From Mixophyes australis (taxonomy: Eukaryota; Chordata; Amphibia; Anura; Limnodynastidae): a stretch of DNA of 64,000 bases. A program made the translations under genes and the position numbers. The DNA lies in contig JAVHZZ010000004.1 in assembly GCA_036250195.1 (NCBI GenBank), positions 321,060,128 to 321,124,127 on the forward strand. The letters are read 5' to 3'. Positions 1 through 9,434 of this stretch are shown one piece after another. Under the pieces are notes generated by a model. It was not told the origin of the DNA. It searched no databases and saw only the letters and a program-made list of their open reading frames with translations. How positions within the stretch are numbered: position 1 is the stretch's first letter; each line of letters opens with the position of its first letter.

Positions 1-545
1 AGTAAAGTTATAACCTTGTAATGCTAAACTCCACCGTAATAATCTTCCATTTTCCCCAGAAGATCTTTGTAACCAGTAAAGGAGGTTGTGGTCTGTAATT
101 ACTGTGAACTCTTGCCCATAAATGTAGGGTTTTAATTTCTTTAGGGCCCACACTATGGCCAGGCATTCTTTTTCAATTGTGGCATAGGCTACCTCTCTAT
201 CCACCAGCTTTTGGGATAAATCCTCCCCCACTTGGCTGAGCACAGCACCGAGTCCACACCCTGAAGCATCTGTCTGTACCAGAAATCGTTTCTTGAAGTC
301 TGGGGCTGCTAACACTGGGGACTGGGTCAATGCTGCCTTCAGAGCGTCAAAGGCTCCCTCGCACTCTGGGGTCCATTCTATATGTCTAGAGTATTTTTTC
401 TTTGTCAAGTCAGTCAGGGGCCTAGCAACAGTGCTATACTGAGGCACCAAATTTCTGTAGTACCCTGCGATCCCGAGGACCGCTCGTATCTGCATTTGGT
501 TGGTGGGTCGGGGCCACTGAACAATGGCTTCTACTTTTGCAGGTT
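1..545 (-). pseudogene. RNase H domain of Gmr1-like element, cut by window edge
   Basis: Translating the minus strand leftwards from about 540 gives the connection region (PLTDLTKKKYSRHIEWTP). RNase H follows, with FLVQTDASGCGLGAVLSQ (first catalytic Asp), IEKECLAIVWALKK (Glu), and VITDHNLLYWLQ (Asp). It would degrade RNA in the RNA-DNA hybrid. The family normally has one more residue in the DHN-LLYWL region; a one-codon deletion is possible. The sequence runs off the window at position 1. Confidence 0.8.
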
Positions 546-599
546 CAGGTCGTATGATTCAGGTCATATGATTCCCCCACCAACACGGTGCAGCAAGTA

Positions 600-1442
600 T
601 TAAACTTCTGCCATGCCCATGAAGCATTTGTCTGGGCGAATGGTCAACCCTGCCTGCCTGATTCTCCTCAGGACCTCTGACACTTGCACTAAGTGATCCT
701 CCCACGTCTGGCTGAAGATGGCAATGTAATCTAAGTAAGCCTGGGCAAATTCCTGACACCCCCCCAACAGGTCATCAATCATCCGTTGGAATGTGGCTGG
801 AGCATTTTTCATCCCAAAGGGCATTGTCGTATATTCAAACAATCCCAGTGGGGTTATAAAGGCTGACCGCTCCTGAGCCTCAGGGGTGAGGGGAATTTGC
901 CAATAGTCCTTACTCAGATCCAAAGTGGACACAAACTTGGCTGCCCCTAGCCTGTCTAGTAGCTCATCTATTCGGGCCATGGGATAAGCATCAGTGGTGG
1001 TGACCTCATTTAGTTTACGGAAGTCCACACAGAAGCGGGTGGTCCCATCCTTCTTTGGGACCAATACCACCCCTGCAGCCCATGGACTATTTGACTTCTT
1101 AATTACTCCTAAGGCCAGCATTTCCTCTATCTCCTTCCGTACTTGGGCCAGTACTGCGGGGGTCATGCGGTATGCTACCTGCCTTATAGGCTTCTCCTCC
1201 CCCGTGTCTACATGGTGGGTGGCTAGGTGGGTACGCCCGGGCTTACAGGTAAATTGGGCCTGCTCCTTCTCCAGCACCTCCCTCATTTCCTGCCTCGGTC
1301 CCTCTCCTAGCTGCATCCTCACTGTCACTGTCTCCACCCCCTTTTCCTCTCTCACCTTCCCTATCATCTCCAGTACGGGGTCTACCTCTGTGGGACCCAT
1401 GGGGGGACAACACACCACCATAGCTGCCATCTGCCGTTCCAC
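600..1442 (-). pseudogene. reverse transcriptase of Gmr1-like element, catalytic Asp lost
   Basis: This 280-residue frame carries the RT fingers and palm: VVLVPKKDGTTRFCVDFRKL, FVSTLDLSKDYWQIPL with the first catalytic Asp, and MPFGMKNAPATFQ. The catalytic YxDD box reads AYLDYIAIFS, so the second Asp of the pair is Tyr; this alone should abolish polymerisation. The frame ends at a TAA at about 600 where the family continues into the thumb and connection, and a further stop lies near 568 beside a short local duplication (a TATGATTCAGGTC-type repeat at about 551-575). Confidence 0.88.
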
Positions 1443-1795
1443 ATAACCTTTTAGTCAATTGATGTGGAAGGTTTTCAGCTAAGTTTCCTCATCATCCAGC
1501 GCTACTACATAGTTGACCGGCCCTACCTGCCTCACCACTTTGTATGGGCCATCCCAGGTGGCTTGAAGTTTATTCCGTCTCATTGGGACTATCACCATCA
1601 CCTTCCGTCCTGCGTTCAGCTTCCTATCCTATGCATGGGCATCGTACCACTCTTTCTGTCTTGCCTGGGCTCCTTTTAAATGGCCTTGTGCCAGCTGCGC
1701 TACTCTCTTCATCCTCTTCCTCATCTTCTCTACATATTTAAGGATAGGCTGCTCATTGGCCTGGAATGTTCCTTTCCAGCTCTCTCTGATCAGGT

Positions 1796-2999
1796 CTAGG
1801 GGGCCTCGTACCCTCGGCCATACAAAAGTTCGAAAGGAGAGTATCCGGTGGACTCCTGGGGCACTTCCCTGTATGCAAACAGGAACTGCTGCAGGGCCCT
1901 GTCCCAGTCTCTCCCTTCAGACTGTACATATGCCTTCAGGAGGTGTTTCAGCGTTCCATTGAAACGCTCACATAACCCATTGGTCTGGGGATGGTACGGA
2001 GTGGTTCGCATAGTGTCTGGACTAGGTCCCCTTGGAATTGGGTCCCCTGGTCAGTAACCACTTCCCTGGGATATCCTACCCAGCTGAAAATGTCCACCAG
2101 AGCCTGGGCCACATGCTCTACGTCTATGGACGACAGGGCTACTGCCTCTGGGTATCTGGTGGCAAAGTTCACCAGGGTGAGGATGAATCTTTGGGGATGG
2201 CTAATGGACCTACAATATCTATAGCCACCCGGGCAAAGGGCTCCTCAATTATAGGCAGGGATTGTAGTGGGACTTTCTTAGGGGCTCTCCCTATTCTCTG
2301 GCAGGTGTCACAGGAGGCTTTGTACCGTTTCACATCCTGGGTGACTTGAGGCCAGAAAAAAGTCTGCAACACCCGGGCCAACGTTTTTCTGGTCCCAAAG
2401 TGCCCCGCTGCTGGAATGTCATGGGCCAGCGCTAATAAATGGGTCCGGTAAGCCCAGGGTACTACAAACTGCTTCACTTCTGTCCCTGGGTCTTGATCTA
2501 GGGTGGGGGTGACTACCCTATATAACAGCCCTTTGTCCCACACTACTTTACTGCCTGCCACTTCCCCTCCCCCAGCATCTGCTGCACTCCTCAGTTTGGC
2601 TAGGGATGGGTCAGTCTGTTGGGCCTTCCTAAATTCCCTTCTGTCGTCCTCCCCCAAATCAATTTCTGGTACAACATCAGATCTTTTAGGGTTACTCACC
2701 AACGGTGCTGCCTCTGGCTTCTTGGTTCTGGTTGTCTGGGTTAGTCTTGGTGGTCTCCTTGGCGTTGCGGCTTCTTGTGTAGCTGTGGCTTGCATTCGGC
2801 TCTGGCTGCGGGTCACAGCTTGCACAAAGTGAGTGACCAATCCCTGGCCCAAATCATTCCCCAAAATCACTTTTGCTGGTAGTCCATCCAGGATGCCCAC
2901 CTCCACCATTCCAAATCCCGCCCCCCAATCCAAATGCACCCGGGCCACCTGAATATCTGCAAGATGGCCCCCCACCGTGGAAATCCGGACCTGCTGTCC
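1796..2999 (-). pseudogene. integrase of Gmr1-like element, placed before RT
   Basis: The minus-strand frame 2975-2169 holds the HHCC zinc-binding domain, visible as GHFGTRKTL... then CDTCQRIG. The catalytic core follows: DIVGPL gives the first Asp, VTDQGTQFQ the second, and HPQTNGLCERFNGTL the Asn/Glu region. Two frame changes, near 2172 and 2011, break it. Integrase inserts element cDNA into chromosomes. Its position upstream of RT is the unusual Gmr1 order. After 1796 a linker region of about 350 bp (DGPYKVVRQVG-like) leads into RT in broken frames. Confidence 0.85.
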
Positions 3000-3365
3000 C
3001 TAAATAACTTGGGATCTTTTAATTATATCAGGCTCCACCAGGGTAATGGATGCTCCTGAGTCTCTCAACCCCTGGACCTTGCAGTCCCCCACCCACATGT
3101 CCTGTAGATGACCCTGCATATTCCTAGGGCTCTGCCTCCCCTCCCCCAAAATCAGGTTCACCACATACACCCCGTCCCTTGCCTCTGGCACATCAGGACA
3201 GGGTGGCTCAGCCTCAATGCCGATTTCAAAATCTCCTGGGGCATACTGTACAGCGGCCACTGGTGCAGCTCTGGCTCCTGGGATCGGACCTCTGGTATGG
3301 GGACATTCTCTCTGGAAGTGCCCCACCTGGTTGCACCGATAACACCTCTTTGGATTCAGGTCCCA
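3000..3365 (-). pseudogene. zinc knuckle and aspartic protease of Gmr1-like element
   Basis: The start of this segment has a CCHC zinc knuckle (CYRCNQVGHFQREC, spacing C-x2-C-x4-H-x4-C) typical of gag nucleocapsid. About 90 residues later comes the protease active-site motif DSGA in the context LRDSGASITLVEP. The protease would cleave the gag-pol polyprotein. The frame is shifted by one relative to the capsid part, and an in-frame stop at 3000-3002 separates it from the integrase frame, which continues in the same register. Confidence 0.78.
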
Positions 3366-3414
3366 GGGTCTGGATTGGGCTGGTTCATCTCTTGGTTTCC
3401 GGGCAGAGTTCTCT

Positions 3415-4392
3415 CTAATAAATGGGGTCTCCAGGTGTCGCTAGACTTGCTGCAATTGGTCGGCTCCCCCTCCCTGCAGCTGCTTGACTAGGCATACTAG
3501 GGGCTCTCCACAGGGGTCGACTCACCACATACTCATCAGCTAGGGTTTCAGGTTTTCTGTCAGCCAGCCATTCCCGGATCTCTGGGGCCATTTTTAGAGT
3601 CAGCTGCTCCAGCATAATGAGCTCTTTAATTTGCTTAGCGGAGCGGACCCCTTTTCCTTTCAACCATTTCTCACAGGCCATCTGTAGCTGGCTGGCAAAT
3701 TCCTGGTGCGACTGTGACCCTCCTTTATTTAAAGTCCTGAACTTGTATCTGTAGGTCTCTGCATTTAACTGGAATTTTACCATCAGCGCCTTTTTCACCG
3801 TACCATAATCCCCACATTCTTGAGGGCTTATAGCCTGGTAAGCTTCCAGCGCTCTCCCAGTCAGACTGGGTCCCAGATATTTGGACCACTCTTCCTCCTC
3901 AATCCCATGGACTCCCATCAAGTTTTCAAAAACCTGGAGATGGGTATCAATGTCTGCATCTGCCTCTTTAAAATTTGGGACTCCACTATATCCCAGCTGA
4001 GGTCTCAACCGGGCCTCTCACCGACTTTCTTCTCTCTGAATCCGGGGTACCTCAATTGCTACCCCCAACATTGCTTGGAGTATGGCTGCCCTTTCCCCCA
4101 GTGCTGTCAGCCAATCTTGCAGCACTGCTGGAGTGCCGGACGGTGGTCTGGGTTGTGTCCCACTGGGGGGTCTCTGTGGCTGGTCTTTGGCCTCCTCCAC
4201 CTCTGACTCTTCCATCTCCTCAGGGTGAGCCTTTTCCCATTCCATTCGTTTGGCCACCAGAACTTCACGCACATCTGTGTCATCAAAGTCCACCCCTTTG
4301 GTTCTGCAGAACTCCTGCAAGTGTTGTTTCCTTGCTTTCATATAGAATCTCTCTGTGGCTTTTAAACTGTTCTGCTCTGCTTCTGTGGCCAT
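3415..4392 (-). pseudogene. gag of Gmr1-like retrotransposon, SCAN-like capsid
   Basis: The minus-strand frame starts at an ATG at 4392 with a charged N-terminus (MATEAEQNSLKATERFY). It runs to an in-frame TGA at 4018 and continues in the same frame to 3415. The second part carries the capsid region with motifs such as EEWSKYLGPSLTGRALEAYQ and a following helix-rich segment ending near KPETLADEYVV. This matches the Gmr1 gag capsid from which vertebrate SCAN domains are thought to derive. The protein would form the particle shell that packages element RNA in the cytoplasm. The stop at 4018 and the frame change after 3415 make it non-functional. Confidence 0.8.
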
Positions 4393-4529
4393 TCCTGCTG
4401 ACTTCCCAGCTAGGTTCTTTTTTTACTAACACTGGTGCTGACAGACTGTTGCCTTGTGTCCTTACAGAGCCTGACCGTATCTGGATACGAGTCCCTGCGC
4501 TCTACCCAAATGTTGGGACTGTGTGACCC

Positions 4530-4549
4530 CACTGCTTGCCACCAATATT
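4530..4549 (-). promoter_or_regulatory. Primer-binding site region of the Gmr1-like element
   Basis: Immediately inside the 5' LTR the minus strand reads ATATTGGTGGCAAGCAGTGG. A TGG a few bases after the LTR edge is typical of tRNA primer-binding sites that pair with a tRNA 3' CCA end. Which tRNA is used was not determined. Confidence 0.55.
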
Positions 4550-5612
4550 GTGAGGACACCGGGGTTAGAACCAAAGCTCACTAGATACCCTGTCCTCTAG
4601 GTTCACAGGTCACACAGGTAAGGAGACAGGAAAGAAATATTAATCCCTTTTATTAAACAAAGTGTACACACTTAGTAAAATACAACAGTACTCCCCAAGG
4701 AGAAACTTGTTCCCCCACCAAATATATCAAGTGTCAGAAAATCACCAGTGCAAGTAAGAACTCCCCAACAAAGTCCCCAGCAGGTTACCTCCAAGCACAG
4801 AGTCCTAGCAGGCTCAAACTCCTGGTAATAAAATCCAGAGCTGAGAATCCAAGTGGGCCACTGTTTCTGATCCTTAAGGTGGGTCTGTGTATCTTGCTGA
4901 TCTTAGCCGCTCGGCCAACTCTTCACCAGCTTGGTGGGACCCTGGGTATAGTCTCCCTACCGAAGTAGGCTCACCAATTCCCCATAATCTGCGAGTGTCT
5001 CCCGATGGAGTGGTAACAGAATCAGTCCTAGAGGTACACTGTCCGATCTCTCTCAAGAAGCTCCTGCCTCAATCATTCCTTTAAGGCCCTGCGAGAATAC
5101 GGTTACTCTCCAACAGTCCAAGTCCTCGCTGTCTCAAGATTCTCCAACAACAACCCCCCTCTCCCAGACAGCTCCCTTTTGTCCCTTCCTCAACCCCCCA
5201 CTCATTGTCATCTTGTGATTGGTGGTGTGAAGAGTTTGGGTGGTAACAGGCGTGGAAATAGTGCATGACATCAGTGGTCTCCCCCCTGCGGTGATGGTGC
5301 CATTTGGACTGTGTTGCAGACTTGCTATAACAATAGTAAGCAAACAGGGAGAGACCCCCTCCTGATTTTAGATAAGGTCCTGACCCTCCTCTTTTTTAAC
5401 CCGTTCCACTACTTTTTGATGTCACAGGTTCGACAGCTGATTCACACTTCCTGTGAGCTGCCTCTCCCCTCCCTCTCTGGACACCACAGCAATAACAGAT
5501 CTGGCCACCGGGCGGCATTTAATAACAGAGAGGGCCATGGTTGTTCAGTTGGCCCACTGAGGACAGACCGGATTGGCACGATATTCTCAATATAAGGCCC
5601 GGGTCTGTCACA
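4550..5612 (-). repeat. 5' LTR of the Gmr1-like element
   Basis: This 1063-bp block reads TGTGACAGACCC at its start and ends CCTCACA on the minus strand, giving the TG...CA ends of an LTR. A minus-strand AATAAA lies at 4649-4654, near the 3' end as expected for R/U5. It directly abuts the primer-binding site and gag. The partner LTR is outside the window, so the target-site duplication cannot be verified; the bases just outside the right end are GCACC. Confidence 0.8.
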
Positions 5613-5905
5613 GCACCAATAACCACAAGTAGTAAAAGCTGCAAGACCAGGTAGGAGAGAGCAGGACTGCTAGTGAAGAGAAAGTAAAAGTCATTTTAAT
5701 TTTCCATAAGTCATGTATGACTTATGTATGAAGATAGAGCAGAGTGGGCAGATAAAAGTTGAAGGGTCACATCGAAGATATAAGAGAAATGTGAAGGACA
5801 CTTGCACACACATAAACACCCTCCACACTAAAGAGCAATAACACTGTGTTGACCACAAATTAAGGACTTAACTATGTATATTTCAGTATTTGCACTCCAT
5901 ATAAT
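5613..5905. other. Flank between retrotransposon and hAT element
   Basis: About 290 bp of AT-rich sequence without a recognisable gene or repeat. It includes a short inverted motif around CATAAGTCATGTATGACTTATG (about 5705-5726). Confidence 0.4.
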
Positions 5906-6498
5906 TAGAGATGTTCACTGACCCCTGTGTTCTGGTTTTGGTTTTGGTTTTGGATCTGGATTTTTATTTTGGCAAAACCGCCCTTGCGTGTTTTGGTTTT
6001 GGATCCATATTTTTTCTAAAATCCCAATTTATTTTGCTAAAATCACATAATTTTGCTTTTTTTCCCCCTACATTATTATTAACCTCAATAACACTAATTT
6101 CAAGATATTTGCAGTCAATTTTGACCATCTCACAGGTCATAATATTATGTTCATACACTTTTGGATAAAGACTGCAGCGACCTGGCTGGATGGTAAGCGA
6201 GAGAGCAATGGCACAAACACACTGCAGTTCATAGCACATCTAGGAAACATTGCCACACAGAAGTGGCAGAAAATAAAAGTGGTGTAAGATGGAATTGTCC
6301 TAGGGCACTCCCAAACACCCTTACGTAAGATATTGAAAAGGACATGCACAATTTAACAAATCAAGCACTCAAGAGACAAGCAGTGCCACTTTTGTGGCTG
6401 AAGTGCTTGGATTGTTTGGGCTCCCACAAAACAAGCCAGCAATAGCTTAGCTGCCTTAAGCCTAACAGTGCTGTCAATAAACTCTACATTATTGAACC

Positions 6499-6961
6499 AT
6501 GTCTGATCGTGCTGCATCTTTAATCTCATTCTCCTCTATGGATACCTCCCTGTCATCAATGAAGAACTGCCAAACTTATGCAGACACAGGAATGGTTATT
6601 ACAACTAGAGTGGCAATAGATCTGCTTCAGACAGACTGTGACATGGAACATGTGGCCAGCATCGAATCTGTCATGTTGGAATACGCTGCATTGAACAGAG
6701 ATTTAAAACAATATGTAGACGCAGTTGAGGAGGTCATGCTTAAGTTAAAATGTGACCCACCAGATGAAATCCTGATTTAAGAGAGCTTGTACACGAGAGA
6801 TACACTGCACATCAGAAGAATAATTTAGAGGAGGCCCTGAGGCAGGACAATACATTTTAAAGTTTAAAGAACAGCTAAGAGAAATGAGAAAACAAATAGG
6901 TGTGTCACTGGTCCCTGCAGACTAAGCTTTGGAAGATGATGACAAGGAGATCGCCGTCACC
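6499..6961 (+). pseudogene. NSMCE2: NSMCE2 (MMS21) retrocopy fragment, N-terminal half
   Basis: The frame from the ATG at 6499 (93 residues to a TAA at 6778) resembles the N-terminal half of vertebrate NSMCE2: LISFSSMDTSLSSMKNCQ, then VAIDLL, then a helical segment with EYAALNRDLKQYVDAVEEV. After the stop, homology continues in the same frame (ELVHERYTAHQKNNLEEALR), then after a small indel with LREMRKQIGVSLVPAD, and ends at EDDDKEIAVT at 6961, just before the SP-RING zinc domain. NSMCE2 is the SUMO E3 ligase of the SMC5/6 complex; the N-terminal half binds SMC5 and the missing C-terminal half holds ligase activity. No intron interrupts about 150 codons, which suggests a processed copy. Stops and the lost SP-RING make it a pseudogene. 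Confidence 0.72.
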
Positions 6962-7080
6962 TGAGCACATAGCCGGTACAATGAAACTGAGAAGGAATCA
7001 TGAAATCAGTTATGGTTCATTTGATCACTCCACCCATTCCTTGGATAACTGTGGTAATTCTGCAGCTAATATATGGACAG

Positions 7081-7936
7081 AGTGAAGCTGGTGGTCGTGT
7101 ACAAGGAGCCCCTCCAAGATGAGAAAAGGATCCCGGATATCCCCACCATGCTTTGAGCCTTCTTTGTCTGCAACTGCATCTGCAGAACTCTTATTGAAAG
7201 AACATTTGCTCTGCTGGGAAGTCCATGTCTTGCTTTTTCCTCCTGCCTCTTTGGAGGACCCTTGGTTGAGACAAGTGGGACAGCTCCTTACCTTACAACT
7301 GGACTACACCTTGGCTTTACCTGGATGTTGTACAATTTGAGAGGGAGCACCAACTGGAGGGACTTAAACCTGACTTGTGGAAGCCAAAAACTGTCCACAA
7401 GCTCATCAGAGCTAAATACATTATGGAGTCTGTTCCAGGGCTCACTGCTGCAACAACAAAACACGTGTGGGAGAAAGTGGCCTCTAATAGGCTGACTTAT
7501 AGACACAAAGACATTGGATGGATGGCTATCAAGTGGGTCTGCCTCTCAGGACATTCATGCACTCCCAGAACCTGTGCCGATATGTCCAGTTCTGCATCAC
7601 CAGAAGGTAAAAAAGCTCAACATATTCTTTGGGACTGCCCCACTTCAAAGGCACTGTTAGATGCCTTGGAACATGAACTTAAGGACAGTGTGTCCAGAAC
7701 ATGCCTTTCATACCTTTCGTTATTTTACAGATTTTTTTCCTAGGACCCAATCCATAGGGGCGATCCAGGAGGAATGGCGCCTTTTGAACTGCTTTACGGA
7801 CGCTATTTGGCTTGCCAGGAATCACCTCATCTTGAAAAGTGAAAAGATGACCATCCAAGACTGTCGCAGGCTGACCCATAGCCTTCTAAGAGACTATAAC
7901 ACCACTGATAGTCCTGATGAAGAGGAAGATGATTAA
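7081..7936 (+). pseudogene. 3' end of an L1/Tx1-like LINE ORF2 (C-terminal region)
   Basis: Shifting frames encode the C-terminal domain of an L1-like ORF2: LQDEKRIPDIPTML, LWKPKTVHKLIRAKYI, VWEKVASNRLTYRHKDIGW, then a zinc-finger-like AQHILWDCPTSKALLDALE. The last part is EEWRLLNCFTDAIWLARNHL and RRLTHSLLRDYNTTDSPDEEEDD, ending at a TAA at 7934-7936. It lacks the endonuclease and RT domains. It follows the NSMCE2 piece directly and in the same orientation. At least three frame changes break it. Confidence 0.75.
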
Positions 7937-8140
7937 TTTTCTGTCTCTCTCTTCTCCTTTTCCCCATATGTGTCTGTTTATTCAATAAAACCTTGGGCTT
8001 TTGTCTCCCCCTCCCTTACCCCCTCCAACCCATTCCCCCATCACTGTTTGAAGTTTTGTTGAATGTCTTGCCTAAATGTATGCACCCTTCTCTATATTTG
8101 TGTCTGTCTCAATAAAGCTTCATCTTCTGTGAACTGTTGT
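7937..8140 (+). terminator. 3' UTR and polyadenylation signals of the LINE fragment
   Basis: Two AATAAA hexamers lie downstream of the LINE stop, at 7984-7989 and 8111-8116, each followed by T/GT-rich sequence. This fits the 3' end of a polymerase II transcript and sets the probable right edge of the inserted cDNA near 8140. Confidence 0.6.
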
Positions 8141-8154
8141 GAATCCATTTTGAT

Positions 8155-8395
8155 AACACAGGACAATGTGACTGCAAATTTAGACCAAGACTGCTATCCC
8201 TATTATTTGTATTTCAGCAATGACAATTAGCAATTAAGCAATGCAGCTCTCCTCTTTGTGTGTTACCTATATAATACAGTACAATGTGACTGCAGATTTA
8301 GAAGACCAAGCCTACAAGCCCTATTATTTCTATTTCAGCAATGACAATTAGCACTGGAGCAATGAAGCTCTCCTGAATGTCACTGGAGACTTTGA
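8155..8395. repeat. Two-unit tandem duplication inside the hAT right arm
   Basis: A unit of about 118 bp beginning ACAATGTGACTGCARATTTAGA and containing TATTTCAGCAATGACAATTAG occurs twice with about 85-90% identity by eye. It sits at the position where other members of the family carry 100-bp arrays, but the unit sequence is different. Confidence 0.65.
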
Positions 8396-8681
8396 AGAAC
8401 ACTACAACCCCTCCTCTTTCTTTTCTACCTATGACGCTGCCCAACTGCACTAGAGACTGCCAAGAACTGTGCTACCCCTACTGTGAAATGGCACTGGATC
8501 GCCGTGGAGGGCGGCACTTATAGAATCCAAAACTCGCGAGATTCAACAACGTAACAATGACGTTTTGCCTTGTTTTCAATTCCGAAGGCGCGCAAAAGTA
8601 TCAAGCCGGCTTCTCTCAGTAATCGGATCTGCTAAGTTCGGGTGTGTTCGGTTTTTGGGGAACCGAGCCTGAGCATCTCTA

Positions 8682-8988
8682 CATAAAAGATATATATACA
8701 TAACATTTTATAGTCATGTAGGATGCTCCCCCAGTAGTATATAAATACATAAGTGGCAAAAACGAAAAGAAAAGGATACTACCACTGAGGTGCACTCCTA
8801 GTTTCGTGATAAGGAACATGTGTCAGTTCTGTCCTCTAGCTTGAAGTAATATGTGAAACTGATTTTTTATAAATGATAGTGATATGTTAAATACATTCTT
8901 TCTGTGCTTAAGAAATACATGTGTGTCAGTAACTTAATCTTTCACACCCTGTTTCAAAATATCAAATATTTAGTTCTTTAAACTTCAA
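8682..8988. other. No feature seen
   Basis: AT-rich sequence without a recognisable gene, RNA or repeat. Confidence 0.4.
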
Positions 8989-9164
8989 GGGGTAAATGTA
9001 TCAATCTGAGAGTTTTCCAGCGGGTTTGAAAAACCAATCAGATTCTAGCTATCATTTATTTAGTACATTCTACAAAATTATAACTAGAATCTGATTGGTT
9101 GCTATAGGCAACATCTCCACTTTTCAAACCCGCCGGAAAACTCTCAGCTTGATACATTTACCCC
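8989..9164. mobile_element. Palindromic MITE (GGGGTAAATGTATCAA ends)
   Basis: A near-perfect inverted repeat of about 175 bp. It starts GGGGTAAATGTATCAA and ends TTGATACATTTACCCC. The arms carry CTGAGAGTTTTCC and AACCAATCAGATTCTAGC with their complements. CAA flanks both ends and may be the target duplication. No coding capacity. It shares its inner core with the elements at 17109, 47284 and 61749. Confidence 0.85.
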
Positions 9165-9220
9165 CAAATGTTGTTAAAATAGTGTATATTGTTTTGTTAA
9201 AGTGTATTCGCAAGCAACGG

Positions 9221-9434
9221 GTAGCACTTAGATGCATTTCATATTTTAAGTCAATATCACATATACACTCCGTTTTTTTCTTTATCTGAACTGAGTGTGA
9301 GTATTCATTCATAGCTTTACTATTAATTTGGGTAGCACTTGGATGCGTGTCATACCTTAAGTATATATTTAATTCGCTCCGTTTGTCCTTATCTGACCGG
9401 AGTGTGTGTATTCATTTATAGATATGCTACTATA
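9221..9434. repeat. 110-bp tandem duplication
   Basis: GGTAGCACTT at 9221 recurs at 9331, followed in both units by GATGCRT, a CTCCGTTT segment and GAGTGTGWGTATTCATT. The units have diverged by roughly 15-20%. The origin is unknown. Confidence 0.7.

Larger units (their letters stand above)
1..5612 (-). mobile_element. Gmr1-like Ty3/gypsy LTR retrotransposon, 5' part, degenerate
   Basis: Read on the minus strand, the order is 5' LTR, primer-binding site, gag, zinc knuckle/protease, integrase, reverse transcriptase, RNase H. Integrase before RT is the diagnostic order of Gmr1-type elements, unlike ordinary Ty3/gypsy where integrase comes last. The RNase H end and the 3' LTR lie beyond the left window edge. 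Every domain is recognisable, but the frame changes several times and in-frame stops occur at about 4018, 3000 and 600, so the copy is dead. The stretch 1443-1795 still encodes the post-integrase linker in broken frames. The family call rests on domain order and on the SCAN-like gag; domains and order are seen directly, the family name is established knowledge applied by eye. Confidence 0.88.
5906..8681 (-). mobile_element. hAT-type element with captured NSMCE2/LINE insert
   Basis: The left end reads TAGAGATGTTCACTGACCCC followed by repeated GGTTTT and GCAAAACCGCC. The right end reads GTTCGGGTGTGTTCGG... CATCTCTA. Both match the ends of the hAT copies at 31164-37630 and 53238-55282. Flanking 8-mers are CATATAAT and CATAAAAG (6 of 8 identical), so the duplication has decayed. 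No transposase is left. The inner part 6499-8130 is foreign (NSMCE2 and LINE). Orientation is assigned by analogy with the coding copy, where the GGTTTT-rich end is downstream of the transposase. Confidence 0.8.
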
